From: Gonocerus acuteangulatus
Taxonomy: Eukaryota > Arthropoda > Insecta > Hemiptera > Coreidae
Reading direction: 5' to 3'
DNA length: 64,000 bases
NCBI GenBank assembly: GCA_946811695.1
Contig: OX328125.1
Span: forward strand, 45,560,845 to 45,624,844
Shown: positions 36,740 to 46,500 of the stretch, in pieces
How the letters are laid out: the number at the start of each line of letters is the position of its first letter
Position numbering within the stretch: position 1 is the stretch's first letter
Position numbers and translations under genes: made by a program
Notes under the pieces: generated by a model
What the model saw: only the letters and a program-made list of their open reading frames with translations
Databases searched by the model: none
What the model was told of the DNA's origin: nothing

Positions 36740-37462
36740 TGTAATGATATATTACATTCTTGAAAATATTTTTAAAAATTCAAATAACCATCGATATTTT
36801 GAAAAGCCCGCGCAAATCACAAACCATATGTACAAATAACATTGTATTATATACGATCAAAATTAATAATATTTTTGGACAATACTGATGTACAATATAT
36901 CCATATTAAATGTACATTCAGATAACAATAAATTAATTATTTTGTATGGCAAAAAACAATTGTTATCTGTATATATAATCCGGCAAACTGCGGAAGTTGA
37001 GAAGCAAGGACGCTAAACTTTCCCGCTTGCTCGAATGGCGTCAGTGCAGTCTAGTCTCAACATTCAGAGAGAGAAGGCGTCCGTCGATTCCCCGCATTTG
37101 TGGAAGGAGGAGTTGGGGTCTGTCCTCATTTAAATACAGCAGCCTTGTATAGAAGAAGAAGTCTTTTGGTTCTCAGCGTTGGCCGAAGTAAGAGCTCTCC
37201 TCCAAGGAATACCGAATGTATTGAGATTCCGTTGGAAGCGGATTGATTAAGAGGTAAGAATTGTTTTTGTTGTAGTTTTCAATTATTTTATTATTGTTTG
37301 CATGTAATTTAATATTGTTTGTATCTCAGAATTGTCTGGAGATAAATGTTATATAATTTCATTCACTCGGAACTTTACCCCTGAGGTTAAGTCAAACTCA
37401 TAATAAATCTTATTAAAATAATTAAAATATGTTTATTTCCTTTTTAAAAATTAATCATAACA
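36740..37462 (+). repeat. solo LTR 3, inverted relative to LTR 1/2
   Basis: A 723-bp relative in + orientation, TGTAATGATATATTACATTC...AATCATAACA. It is clearly diverged from LTR 1/2 (many substitutions), hence older. TATATATAATCCGGC at 36971-36985 is a TATA-like box, and AGAGGTAAGAATTG near 37250 is a potential splice donor. AT repeats flank both sides, so a target duplication cannot be judged. With LTR 2 it forms a palindrome of about 700-bp arms. Confidence 0.85.
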
Positions 37463-37464
37463 AT

Positions 37465-37498
<34 letters not shown>

Positions 37499-37536
37499 AT
37501 CCTCTTCTTTTAATAAGTCCTTATAGGTCAAAAAAT

Positions 37537-38024
37537 TGTAGCAGAACATAAGTTACAATTAACACATATGTTCAACAAAAAAGACTACAGTGAGTGAAAA
37601 AACAATTGGTGTTATTGAGATACTTTACTAACATCTTTTACAAAGTGCTTCATTATTATTAATGAATTTAAGTATTGTGTTAACTTTAAGATTTCTAGTG
37701 ACTATCTCAAGCAGCTGGTGTAGTGAAAAATGACTGTCTTGTGAGTGCCAATTTTTTGTGATGAACATTATAATGCTGAAATCTCCCTGACCTCCCTTAG
37801 GTACCTTTAAGCTTAAGAGGTTTGGTGCTTTCAGGCTATTGTGTTAAGGTGCATTGAACCATAGAAGACAAAGACAATTATTTCTTTCCTTTGCTCATTT
37901 TAATTTTTCATTTTGTTTCCAAAAATAATAATAATAATTTTATATTTAATAAAAAATAGTTAAAGTGTTTTGTTTAATTTTATTTATTTTTTTGTTGGCT
38001 CCTTCTGAGCAATATTTCTTTACA
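37537..38024 (+). repeat. Gypsy 5' LTR
   Basis: Begins TGTAGCAGAACATAAG and ends near TTTCTTTACA. It matches the 3' LTR except for about 135 bases that are present here (around 37690-37840) and missing there. Confidence 0.85.
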
Positions 38025-38026
38025 CG

Positions 38027-38890
38027 ATGCCAACAAGTGGTGACCCCGACGATGAAAAGGCGAAAGGACAACAACCATCCCATATGAAGGAATCTGAAGT
38101 CTCAGCATTCTCTGGTACTCACAATCGCTTGCCACCATTTCATAAGGCAAACCCCTCACTCTGGTTCGCTCATGCAGAAGCCGTTTTCTTCACCTCAAAA
38201 GTCACATCCCAAGTGATGAAGTACCCAGCAATGATGGCAAATCTCGGAATGGAAACTCTTGAACAGGTTGCGGATCTCATCGACAGGGCCGATACCAACA
38301 CACCTTATGATGACCTCAAAGCTCGCCTGATCCAAGTCTATGGAGAATCCGAGACTCGAAGAATCCAGAGAATATTACAGGATACTCAGCTCGGTAACCA
38401 GAGACCATCACAACTTTTACGCATCATGCTTCAGCAAGCCAGCACTATTGTCTCACGGGAGATGGTAAGAACTTTGGTGCTTAGAAACCTTCCAAGTAGG
38501 ATGCAAGCAATTCTAATAGCAACTGGTCAGGATGATCTTGAGAAGCTGGCAGCAACAGCAGACAAGATTGCCGAGATAGAAACCCCAGTTGAAACATTTT
38601 CACTTTCACAACAGGAAGCCCAGCCCCAGCAATCACCATCTTTGTCAACAACACCATCTTCGATTGACCAGCTTGTCATGGAACTTCGATCTCTCCCCAC
38701 TGAAGTAGCAGAATTGCGCCAGGCTCATCGATCACGGAGCAATGACCGAAATCCATGGAGGGATACTCGTATCCGACCCCCAAGTCGTTCAAGTTCCCGT
38801 GGAGGACTGTGTTTTTATCACTACAGATTTAAGGACAAAGTCAAAAAATGTACAAAACCCTGCAACTATAAAGTGAATTTAAACCCCTAG
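38027..38890 (+). CDS. gag: Gypsy gag-like protein (287 aa)
   Basis: An open frame from ATG at 38027 to TAG. LPPFHKANPSLWFAHAEAVF opens the capsid-like region. Then come helices with RPSQLLRIM and VLRNLPSRMQAILIA, and near the C-terminus a cysteine/histidine cluster (CFYHYRFKDKVKKC...C) in place of a standard zinc knuckle. The order is that of CsRn1-type gag. The frame start overlaps the primer-binding site. Gag normally assembles the retroelement particle. This copy still reads through, although pol does not. Confidence 0.85.
   Translation: MPTSGDPDDEKAKGQQPSHMKESEVSAFSGTHNRLPPFHKANPSLWFAHAEAVFFTSKVTSQVMKYPAMMANLGMETLEQVADLIDRADTNTPYDDLKARLIQVYGESETRRIQRILQDTQLGNQRPSQLLRIMLQQASTIVSREMVRTLVLRNLPSRMQAILIATGQDDLEKLAATADKIAEIETPVETFSLSQQEAQPQQSPSLSTTPSSIDQLVMELRSLPTEVAELRQAHRSRSNDRNPWRDTRIRPPSRSSSRGGLCFYHYRFKDKVKKCTKPCNYKVNLNP
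38038..38051 (+). other. primer-binding site, tRNA-Trp type
   Basis: TGGTGACCCCGACG complements the 3' end of tRNA-Trp, the primer reported for the CsRn1/Kabuki group. It lies 13 bases past the LTR end and inside the gag reading frame. Confidence 0.75.
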
Positions 38891-38899
38891 GGCTGGCGA

Positions 38900-41449
38900 A
38901 TGAAGCGGCTATTGCCTCAGCCCAACCCCAACGCCGCCTTTTCATTAGAGATAAGCGGTCAGGGAAGATTTTTCTTATCGATACAGGTGCTTCTATATCC
39001 ACCATTCCTCGTAACCCTGAGAAACACCAATCACCAACAGATTATAGTCTCATCGCTGCAAACAGCACCCGCATCCCAACCTATGGAGAGTCAACCATGA
39101 TCCTGGACCTTGGACTGCGACGATCTTTTCCTTGGACCTTTGTTATTGCGGATGTGAGGAAGCCTATCATCGGTGCTGATTTCCTTTTCCGTCATGGTCT
39201 AGTAGTCAATATAAGGAATAAGCAGCTACGCGACGGCACTACAGGTCTTACTGCATGTGGAACGGTTTCCATGGTTTCTGTGTCTACCATTTCAACTATT
39301 CCTGGAGACTGCAAATACTCACATATCCTACGAGAGTTCCCCAATCTAACCCGCCCATCACCAATCAGAGGACCTTCACCCACTGTGATGTCGTGCAGCA
39401 TCACATTGAGACAAAAGCAAATCCAGAAGACTTCCTCTGGACAAATATAAGGCCGTTAAGGAACACTTCCAGCAACTAATGAACGAAGGCATCTGCAAAC
39501 CTTCTAAGAGTCCGTGGTCTAGCCCACTGCATGTAGTCACAAAGAAGGATGGTACCTTATGACCCTGCGGAGATTACAGGATGCTGAACAAGCAGACCGT
39601 ACCAGACAGATATCCTGTACCGAATCTTCTAGACTTCACCACACAGCTAGAGGGAAAGAAGATTTTCTCGACACTTGATGTAGTCCGAGCATTTTACCAC
39701 ATTCCAGTAGTTGAAGAAGATACCCAGTTGAAACAGCTGTAATTACACCATTCGGCTTGATAGAATTCACTAGGTTGAGTTTTGGCTTAAGAAATGCAGC
39801 CCAGACATTTCAGCGGTTCTAAGACACCCTATTTCGTGACCTTCCTTTCATATTTCCATATTTAGATGATTATTTCATTGCTTCAGCTGATGAAGATGAA
39901 CACGAGCGGCATATTAGGGAAGTTTTCAAGCGGATGGACGATAATGGACTGACACTCAATATAGCCAAGTGTGTCTTTGGGAAATCTGAAATATACTTCC
40001 TTGGTTATAGAGTGAATTCTGATGGCATTACACCCCTGCCAACCAAAGTCCAGACCATTGCCGAATTTCCACAACCCACGACAATCTGCCAGCTTCATCG
40101 TTTTCTCGGTATGGTAAATTTTTACAGAAGATGTATACCAGATGCAGCTAGTGTCCAGACACCACTGAATCGCTTGTTGCATAATACCAAGAAAAATGAC
40201 AAGCGACCAGTACCCTGGACTGAAGAAAGTTTGGAAGCGTTTCAGAAAACCAAGGAGAGTCTCGCAGCAGCCGCACAGCTAGCACATCAATCCACTCACG
40301 AGGAGCTATCTCTTGCCTGCGATGCCTCAGATATCGGCATTGGTGCAGTTTTCCAGCAGCAGAAGAATGGGATATGGAGACCATTAAGTTTCTTTTCAAG
40401 AGCTCTATCACAGACACCGAAAAATTACTCTGCTTATGATAGAGAATTGCTCGCAGTCTATAAAGCTGTTAAACACTTCAGGCCACTTCTTGAAGGATTG
40501 AACTTTACTATAGTCACCGACCATAAACCACTAGTTCACGCCTTCGAACAGAAGCCCACCAGTGCATGTCCCCGACGTATCCGCCTGCTGATCTTTATTA
40601 GTCAGTTCTCAATGGACATAAAGTATCAGCCTGGTAAAGAAAATATGGTTGTCCCGCCTGGAAGAAGTACAACTACCAGATGATCTAGATGCTCTCGCGG
40701 AAGCCCAGAAGAAGGATCCATCAATCGCTGACCTCAAGAAGAACCCCAGTCTGAACTTCAAACTCATCGACATCCCTGGACCACTTCTCTGCAAAATGTC
40801 CACTGTCAAGGCATGTCCATACATTCCAGAAGGTCTTAGAAAAGCTCTCTTCAACCGACTGCATGGCCTTAGTCATCCAGGAGTTCGAGCAACCAGAAAA
40901 CTTATCTCACAGAGATTCTTCTGGCCAGAAATGAACCGTGACATCGGAACATGGACCAAGTCATGTATACCTTGCCAACGGTCAAAAATGCTGCGGCACA
41001 CCCAGACACCTTTGGGAACATTTTGAAGAGTGCAACGGTTTGAACATGTCCACTTGGATCTGATTGGACCACTGCCCACATCCAATGGCAATCGATATTG
41101 CCTCACGATGATGGACCGTGGATCACGATGGCCAGAGGCTATACCATTCCCAGACATAACAGCAGCCACAGTCAGTGAAGCATTTTACACTCATTGGACG
41201 TTCAGAGAGGACATGGGTGCATCCGTCGCTGAAGCAATATATGGTCAACCTCTTAGACTACTAGGAGAATTTTTCCATGAGTTGCCCATTCAGCAGGAAC
41301 CAGCAGTTGCTCTTCAACTTTTGAAAGAAGATCTTGCTAAGCTTAAACCCGCTGAACCAAGATCAACCACTCGAAAGGTGTTCCAGCACGAAGACCTGCA
41401 AAAATGTTCGCATGTTTTTCTGAGAGAAGACACTGTAAGGAGACCTTAA
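38900..41449 (+). pseudogene. pol: Gypsy pol: protease, reverse transcriptase, RNase H, partial integrase
   Basis: Protease: LIDTGAS encoded around 38972-38995. Reverse transcriptase: from about 39440, with the YLDD catalytic box at 39859-39870. RNase H: DASDIGIGAVF, then YDRELLAVYKAVKHFR and TDHKPL, in the frame 39934-40683. Integrase: zinc-binding HPGVRATRKLI...CIPCQRSK and the first core aspartate (VHLDLIGPLP). Breaks: a TGA at 39560-39562, a frameshift near 39735, a TAA near 39820, another shift near 40650 and a stop near 41025. Just after FYTHWTFREDMGASVAEA the core jumps to downstream sequence, so the second aspartate and the glutamate of the DDE triad are gone. Confidence 0.88.
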
Positions 41450-41492
41450 GTCCCTCCTTATTCAGGACCTTACCCTATCCTAAAGCGCACTG

Positions 41493-41904
41493 CAGTGTTG
41501 GGCAAAAATTATTCAGAATGATGAATAATGATTAATGAATAAATGTATTATTTCATTCATGAATGAAGAATAATTACTTTTATTCATTATTCTGTGAATG
41601 AAGTTTATGTTTTATTCACAAATTATTCGAATGATCATTCAGAATAAACATGTTTTAGTGAATAACGATAGATTTATTATAATGTTGGCAGCCAGAAATA
41701 CGTATATATATGTGTGTTGGAGTAGGATTATTCAGTAGACCAACTAGAAATAAATAATAACAAATAATGAATAACGAATAATTCTGTGAATAATTCATGC
41801 TGTACCGTGTGAATAAGATAATTCAGTGAATTATCCATCATTCACTAAAAATTTATTCGAATGATCATTCGAATAATAATTTATTCAAATAATGCCCAAC
41901 ACTG
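41493..41904. mobile_element. 412-bp hAT-type MITE with perfect 8-bp TSD
   Basis: The ends CAGTGTTGGGCA and TGCCCAACACTG are exact inverted repeats. GCGCACTG precedes (41485-41492) and follows (41905-41912). The interior is rich in ATTCATT/AATGAAT and has internal inverted symmetry. The 8-bp duplication is diagnostic of the hAT superfamily. It sits inside the Gypsy integrase C-terminal coding region, so it is younger than that element. Confidence 0.95.
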
Positions 41905-42180
41905 GCGCACTGAGAAATATTATACAATCCAGCTAGGAGACAGGGAAGTGACAGTGTCTCTCGATCGTCTAAAACCAACCTACCTTCTCATGGACACCGA
42001 GAACTCTACCGGGACACCTGCTCAGGAAACACCAAAGGGAGATATCACAAACAATCCTCTGAAGATAAATAGATCTTCTGAAGCAACAGCATCGACTCCA
42101 TCGCCCTACAAGACAAGATCTGATCGTCAGGTACGGCTAAACACACGCTTTTGCGACTCCGTCACTAGAGGGGGGAGTAG
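41905..42180 (+). pseudogene. pol: Gypsy pol 3' end and polypurine tract
   Basis: The frame resumes after the MITE with LGDREVTVSLDRLKPTYL, the conserved tail of CsRn1-like integrases, and runs to the 3' LTR. AGAGGGGGGAGTAG at 42167-42180 is the polypurine tract directly before the LTR. Confidence 0.8.
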
Positions 42181-42548
42181 TGTAGCAGAACATATGTTAC
42201 AATTAACACATATGTTAATTAACATATGTTCAACAAAAAAGACTACAGTGAGTGAAAAAACAATTGGTGTTATTGAGATACTTTACTAACATCTTTTACA
42301 AAGTGCTTCATTATTATTAATGAATTTAAGTATTGTGTTAATGTAAGATTTCTGTTGTTGTGTTAAGGTGCATTGAACCACAGAAGACAAAGACAATTAT
42401 TTCTTTCCTTTGCTCATTTTAATTTTTCATTTTGTTTCCAAAAATAATAATAATAATTTTATATTTAATAAAAAATAGTTAAAGTGTTTTGTTTAATTTT
42501 ATTTATTTTTTTTTTTTTGTTGGCTCCTTCAGAGCAATATTTCTTTAT
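42181..42548 (+). repeat. Gypsy 3' LTR
   Basis: Starts TGTAGCAGAACATATG and ends near TTTCTTTA. Relative to the 5' LTR it lacks about 135 bases in the middle and carries an extra ACATATGTTAATTAACAT palindrome near its start. It ends about 330 bp past the RPP38 stop codon and roughly 40 bp from that gene's probable polyadenylation signal. Confidence 0.85.
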
Positions 42549-42876
42549 ATTAATAAAGCGACGTAAAAATTAAAATGTTATAAATATTGTTTATTTTTTG
42601 ACTCACAGAGTGGTTAGAGAGGTATATAATTTTCAAAATGACTAACGACAAAATTACACATAAGTCCAAAGAATTTATTTTCCTTATTTCTTTCCTTATA
42701 AGTTTCCTTGTTTCTTTAAGGGCTTTATGAAACAGTTGTTTTCTTCTCATCTTTTGGCAGCTATACAATGTTGACTCCTGGACTCTTCTGTATCAAAAAT
42801 AATAATATACGTCTCAACATAAAGCTTTTCTTAACCATATTTTGTATAAAATATATCTTTGTCGTCAACAAAATGT

Positions 42877-43347
42877 TTAAACATTTTTCTGTTTTTTCTT
42901 TTTAGATTTCCTCTTTTTATTGGGATTACTTTGAACCCTATGAATAATTGGAGGTTCATAATACCTTATTCTTTTTTCAACAAATTTATTCTTGCACTCA
43001 TCTTCATCTTCTCCTAAATCCATTTGAAAATTAGAATCAAATTTTGAATCATCACCATTTTTGTCTAAAGAAGGATCTCTTATTTCATTAGGCTTGAAGA
43101 CTCTATAATTAGTTGAATCTCTGTACAGATAAATTTCATTTAAATTTACTTCAGAAGTATGAATGATTATATCATTTTCGTTGAATTTAGTACAACTAGA
43201 ACTATTTTCCATGGAAACATCTATTTTTTCTCCCACTTCTTCATTAATCAAACTTAGGGAATCATAGGAATAATTCTTATTGAATAAATTGATGACTTCG
43301 TTACAGAGTTCATGCATTTCATGGCCTTCTTTATCTTGAATATTATT
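42877..43347 (-). CDS. RPP38: RPP38 exon 5 (acidic region and basic tail)
   Basis: Begins NNIQDKEGHEMHELCNEVIN after acceptor TTCACAG and ends KKKKQKNV then stop. The middle is acidic and serine-rich (LGEDEDEC). The tail is Lys/Arg-rich and likely carries the nuclear localisation signal and RNA contacts. Confidence 0.92.
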   Translation of the reverse strand, partial: NNIQDKEGHEMHELCNEVINLFNKNYSYDSLSLINEEVGEKIDVSMENSSSCTKFNENDIIIHTSEVNLNEIYLYRDSTNYRVFKPNEIRDPSLDKNGDDSKFDSNFQMDLGEDEDECKNKFVEKRIRYYEPPIIHRVQSNPNKKRKSKKKKQKNV

Positions 43348-43462
43348 CTGTGAACATTAAAATTGTGATTAAATTCTTTAAATCACCAAGTTTAATGCAT
43401 AAAACTAATAATACAAAAATGAGCTGCTTCCTAAATTATAAGGAATTTACAATCTTGTTCGT

Positions 43463-43528
<66 letters not shown>

Positions 43529-46500
43529 AGAATTATGATTAAATTCCATTTTCTATTCAATGAGGATACAATTTTTAAAAAAGTTTAAATGATTAGAAAA
43601 TAAAATTAATGCTGCTTATAGTAACTACCTCCTTCAACTGTTCATATCTCCATAATCATATATTACCTTAAAGCCAACTGCAAGAGCTGAAAACCCTAGG
43701 GAGTCCTTAATTTTTTCTTTAAGTGAATCAATAATGAGAACAGGAACTCTTTTTGTTCTAGATAAATCAACAATGTGTGAAACAAGCAACTTAGGGTTGA
43801 TACCCCCAGAGACTAAGCAACAAGCTAGATCACTTCTCTCGAGTCCTCTGCACACTTCATTCACACCTATTGATAAGTCCTTCCTGAAGAATAAAAATAA
43901 ATATTAATATGATCTATCTCCTGTACACCAACAAAAATAATATATATACATACGCACCGAGTGTCCAGAACCACCTGTCCACCCGCTAAAAAAGTACCAA
44001 TTTTTTTTTTATTTCAAAATTCAAAGTTGCCTTTACAGGCCCCCTTTTTATCCAGTACAAAGAAATAACATTGAGGCTGATAAAGCCATTCATTATTAGA
44101 TTCCTACCTTTGTAAATTTACATGAAGGAAAATGAATGAAGCTTAGGATCTAATTGAGGTCACCCCAAAAAATATATTCCGGCCCACAGAATGCATTTAT
44201 AAGAAAATCTTTGTTTATGGTAATAAATTTTGCTTTAAAGTCACCTGTTTTTTTTTTATATATATTTTTATAAATTAATATCATTGTTTTATTTAATAGT
44301 TATTTATGTCAATGGTGGAGATTAAAAAAATAAATAAAAATAAAACGTTTTGATAACACAACTATTAAAAGCGCCAGATATTTTTTTTCAAAAACTGATG
44401 TCTTTATAGGTAAGTGGTGTATGTTCCAAAGGTTGGGTGTGAAATAAAATTTTGGTTTCTATTATAAATGAGCTATTCAGATAGTAAATTCATGATCTCA
44501 AATGGAACATGCCTATTTTTTAACTGAATTGGATTATACATTGAAAAAAATATTAAAAAACCTATTTGATTTTTTATTTATTTTAGATCATTTATTCCCC
44601 TTTACCAGCCTAATGAGACATCGGTAACATCCTGACCTGAAGCTGCGGTCACACTAGGCTGCTTAGCAGCCGCTACTAACCAGCCGCAGGTTAGTAGTGC
44701 CAGTAGCCAGCGGATCTGCAGGATTCACATTATAGCTTGTAATTAGCCGCTGGTACAGTAGAGCTGTACCATATATTAGTGTGAGCTGTGACATTTTGAG
44801 ACGTGTGTTAAATCTTGGCGTTAGAGTACTATGTGAACAGATGTTGAAACGGAAGAAAAGGCGATGGTGGGTTAGATACTAGATATTAAGAAGAAGCGAT
44901 CTGGGGGCATCACCATGACTTTTTAACGAACTAGAATTGGAAGATTCATCATCTTATGCGAACATTTTAAGAATGTCACTTCCTAAATTTAAAGAGTTAT
45001 AGGAGTTAGTGACACCGCTAATTCAGAAAAGATGAAAAAATTCTGTCAGGCGATTCCAAGTAAAACAAAGCTAGAAATAACTTTACAGTATCTAGCAACT
45101 GGAGATAGTATCAAGTCTTTGGCCTAAGTGTTTAGAGTTCCTCATAACTCAATTTCAGTGTTTGTGACTGCCAGCGGATGGTAGGCAGAGCTAAAAAGTT
45201 ATAATATGTACTCCAAAGACTTTTTATTTTTCTCTTGATTGTGCCTAAAGCTGATTTAGTGCTTGTTCTTCAAGCCTTTTCAATAGCTCATTATAAGCTG
45301 CATCTTTGGCATTTCTATTAATGAAGTTGGCAGACAAATCATTCCACAGGCAAATATAATTTTGAAATAAATCCAAAAATGTTACAATGTCTTTGCCCGA
45401 CCACTTGTTGGTGTATCATATTAACTTTTCTTCACAAAAAGAAGTGGAAAATACAGTAAATAAAAAACACTGAATAAAAACAACTAGGCAAATCTTAATT
45501 CACCAGCCACCTGTGAGCTACTAGGGTTCACATTGGCTGGCTAGTGCCAGCAAGGAGATCACCGACAGACAGTCAGCGGCTGGTAGGCAGTGCTAAAAAG
45601 TTAAACATGTTCAACTTATACATGCAGCTGCTAAACAGCCTAGTGTGACCGCTGTTTAATGAAAGAGATGCTTAATCAAAATCTCTCCAGTGGAGTGGAG
45701 GATTCACCCATCAGAAAACATCCCTTTTTTTTCATGAAATTAAATTATAAAATTTTAAATCTTAGCCCTTGAAGGACGAGCATAGCCATATAGAGGGGGC
45801 AATTAACCTTTCTCTAATCTCTTTTCCAGTTAATGTTTTACCTGGAAATGGACAACATATTCTTCTTTTAGTTGAGGGTTGAATCTTCAGTTCTAGTAAA
45901 AACATGATTTCATTCTGAAAAACTTGTATTTCAAAAGTGTACAATTTCTAACAAGAGTTGTAAATTCTAATAATTAATCTTTTTCTCATTATATGTAAAT
46001 ATTATTGTTTTTTAACATCTATGTATGGAGATCCAAATTAAGGTAGGGACTAGTTGGAATTCTTTTCATTGTAATTGATTGGAATTTCTCAGGATAAACA
46101 TTAGAGCCATGCCATATGGCTCTGCTTGACGTTTGGGCTAATGGGCCCTCAACTCACAACAAGAGCTGAAATAAAATCAAAATTAAAATAATGCCGTTTT
46201 TAAAATTAAGCTAGTGTTTACTCATTAATATGGTAAATTATCATTATTATTATTAAAAGAAAAGTAGGTAGTTGTAAGGACAAGTGCCGTGTTGCGCACC
46301 CCTTCTGTCACAAACTTTTTAATTTTTGTAACAATTTCAAATGCCCCTTACTATGATTATCAAACAAGAATTAATATGATTATCAAACAAGAATTAAAAA
46401 ATATATATATATTTTTCTTGTCCCTGAAGAGTTAAAATAAAACATGAACTTACTTCAAATTCAAAGCTTTTTGATGCTGGGCCAAAGAATCTGGTGAAAG

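Larger units (their letters stand above)
37537..42548 (+). mobile_element. decayed Ty3/Gypsy retrotransposon, CsRn1/Kabuki-like
   Basis: 5' LTR (37537-38024), primer-binding site, gag, protease, reverse transcriptase, RNase H, partial integrase, purine tract and 3' LTR (42181-42548) are in the usual Gypsy order. A primer site matching tRNA-Trp and the gag style place it with CsRn1-like elements; the subgroup is inferred from general knowledge. It is inactive. Several stops and frameshifts break pol, the integrase has lost the middle of its core, and a hAT MITE interrupts the integrase C-terminus. Confidence 0.9.

Noticed and set aside
39192..41169. - strand ORFs across the Gypsy element (39192-39404, 39883-40182, 40148-40417, 40609-40854, 40873-41169)
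   Set aside because: They are shadows of the pol reading frames on the other strand.
45762..45944. 60-codon - strand frame reading LKIQPSTKRRICCPFPGK
   Set aside because: It lies in RPP38 intron 3 and fits neither flanking phase. No family is recognised and only weak splice-like sites flank it.
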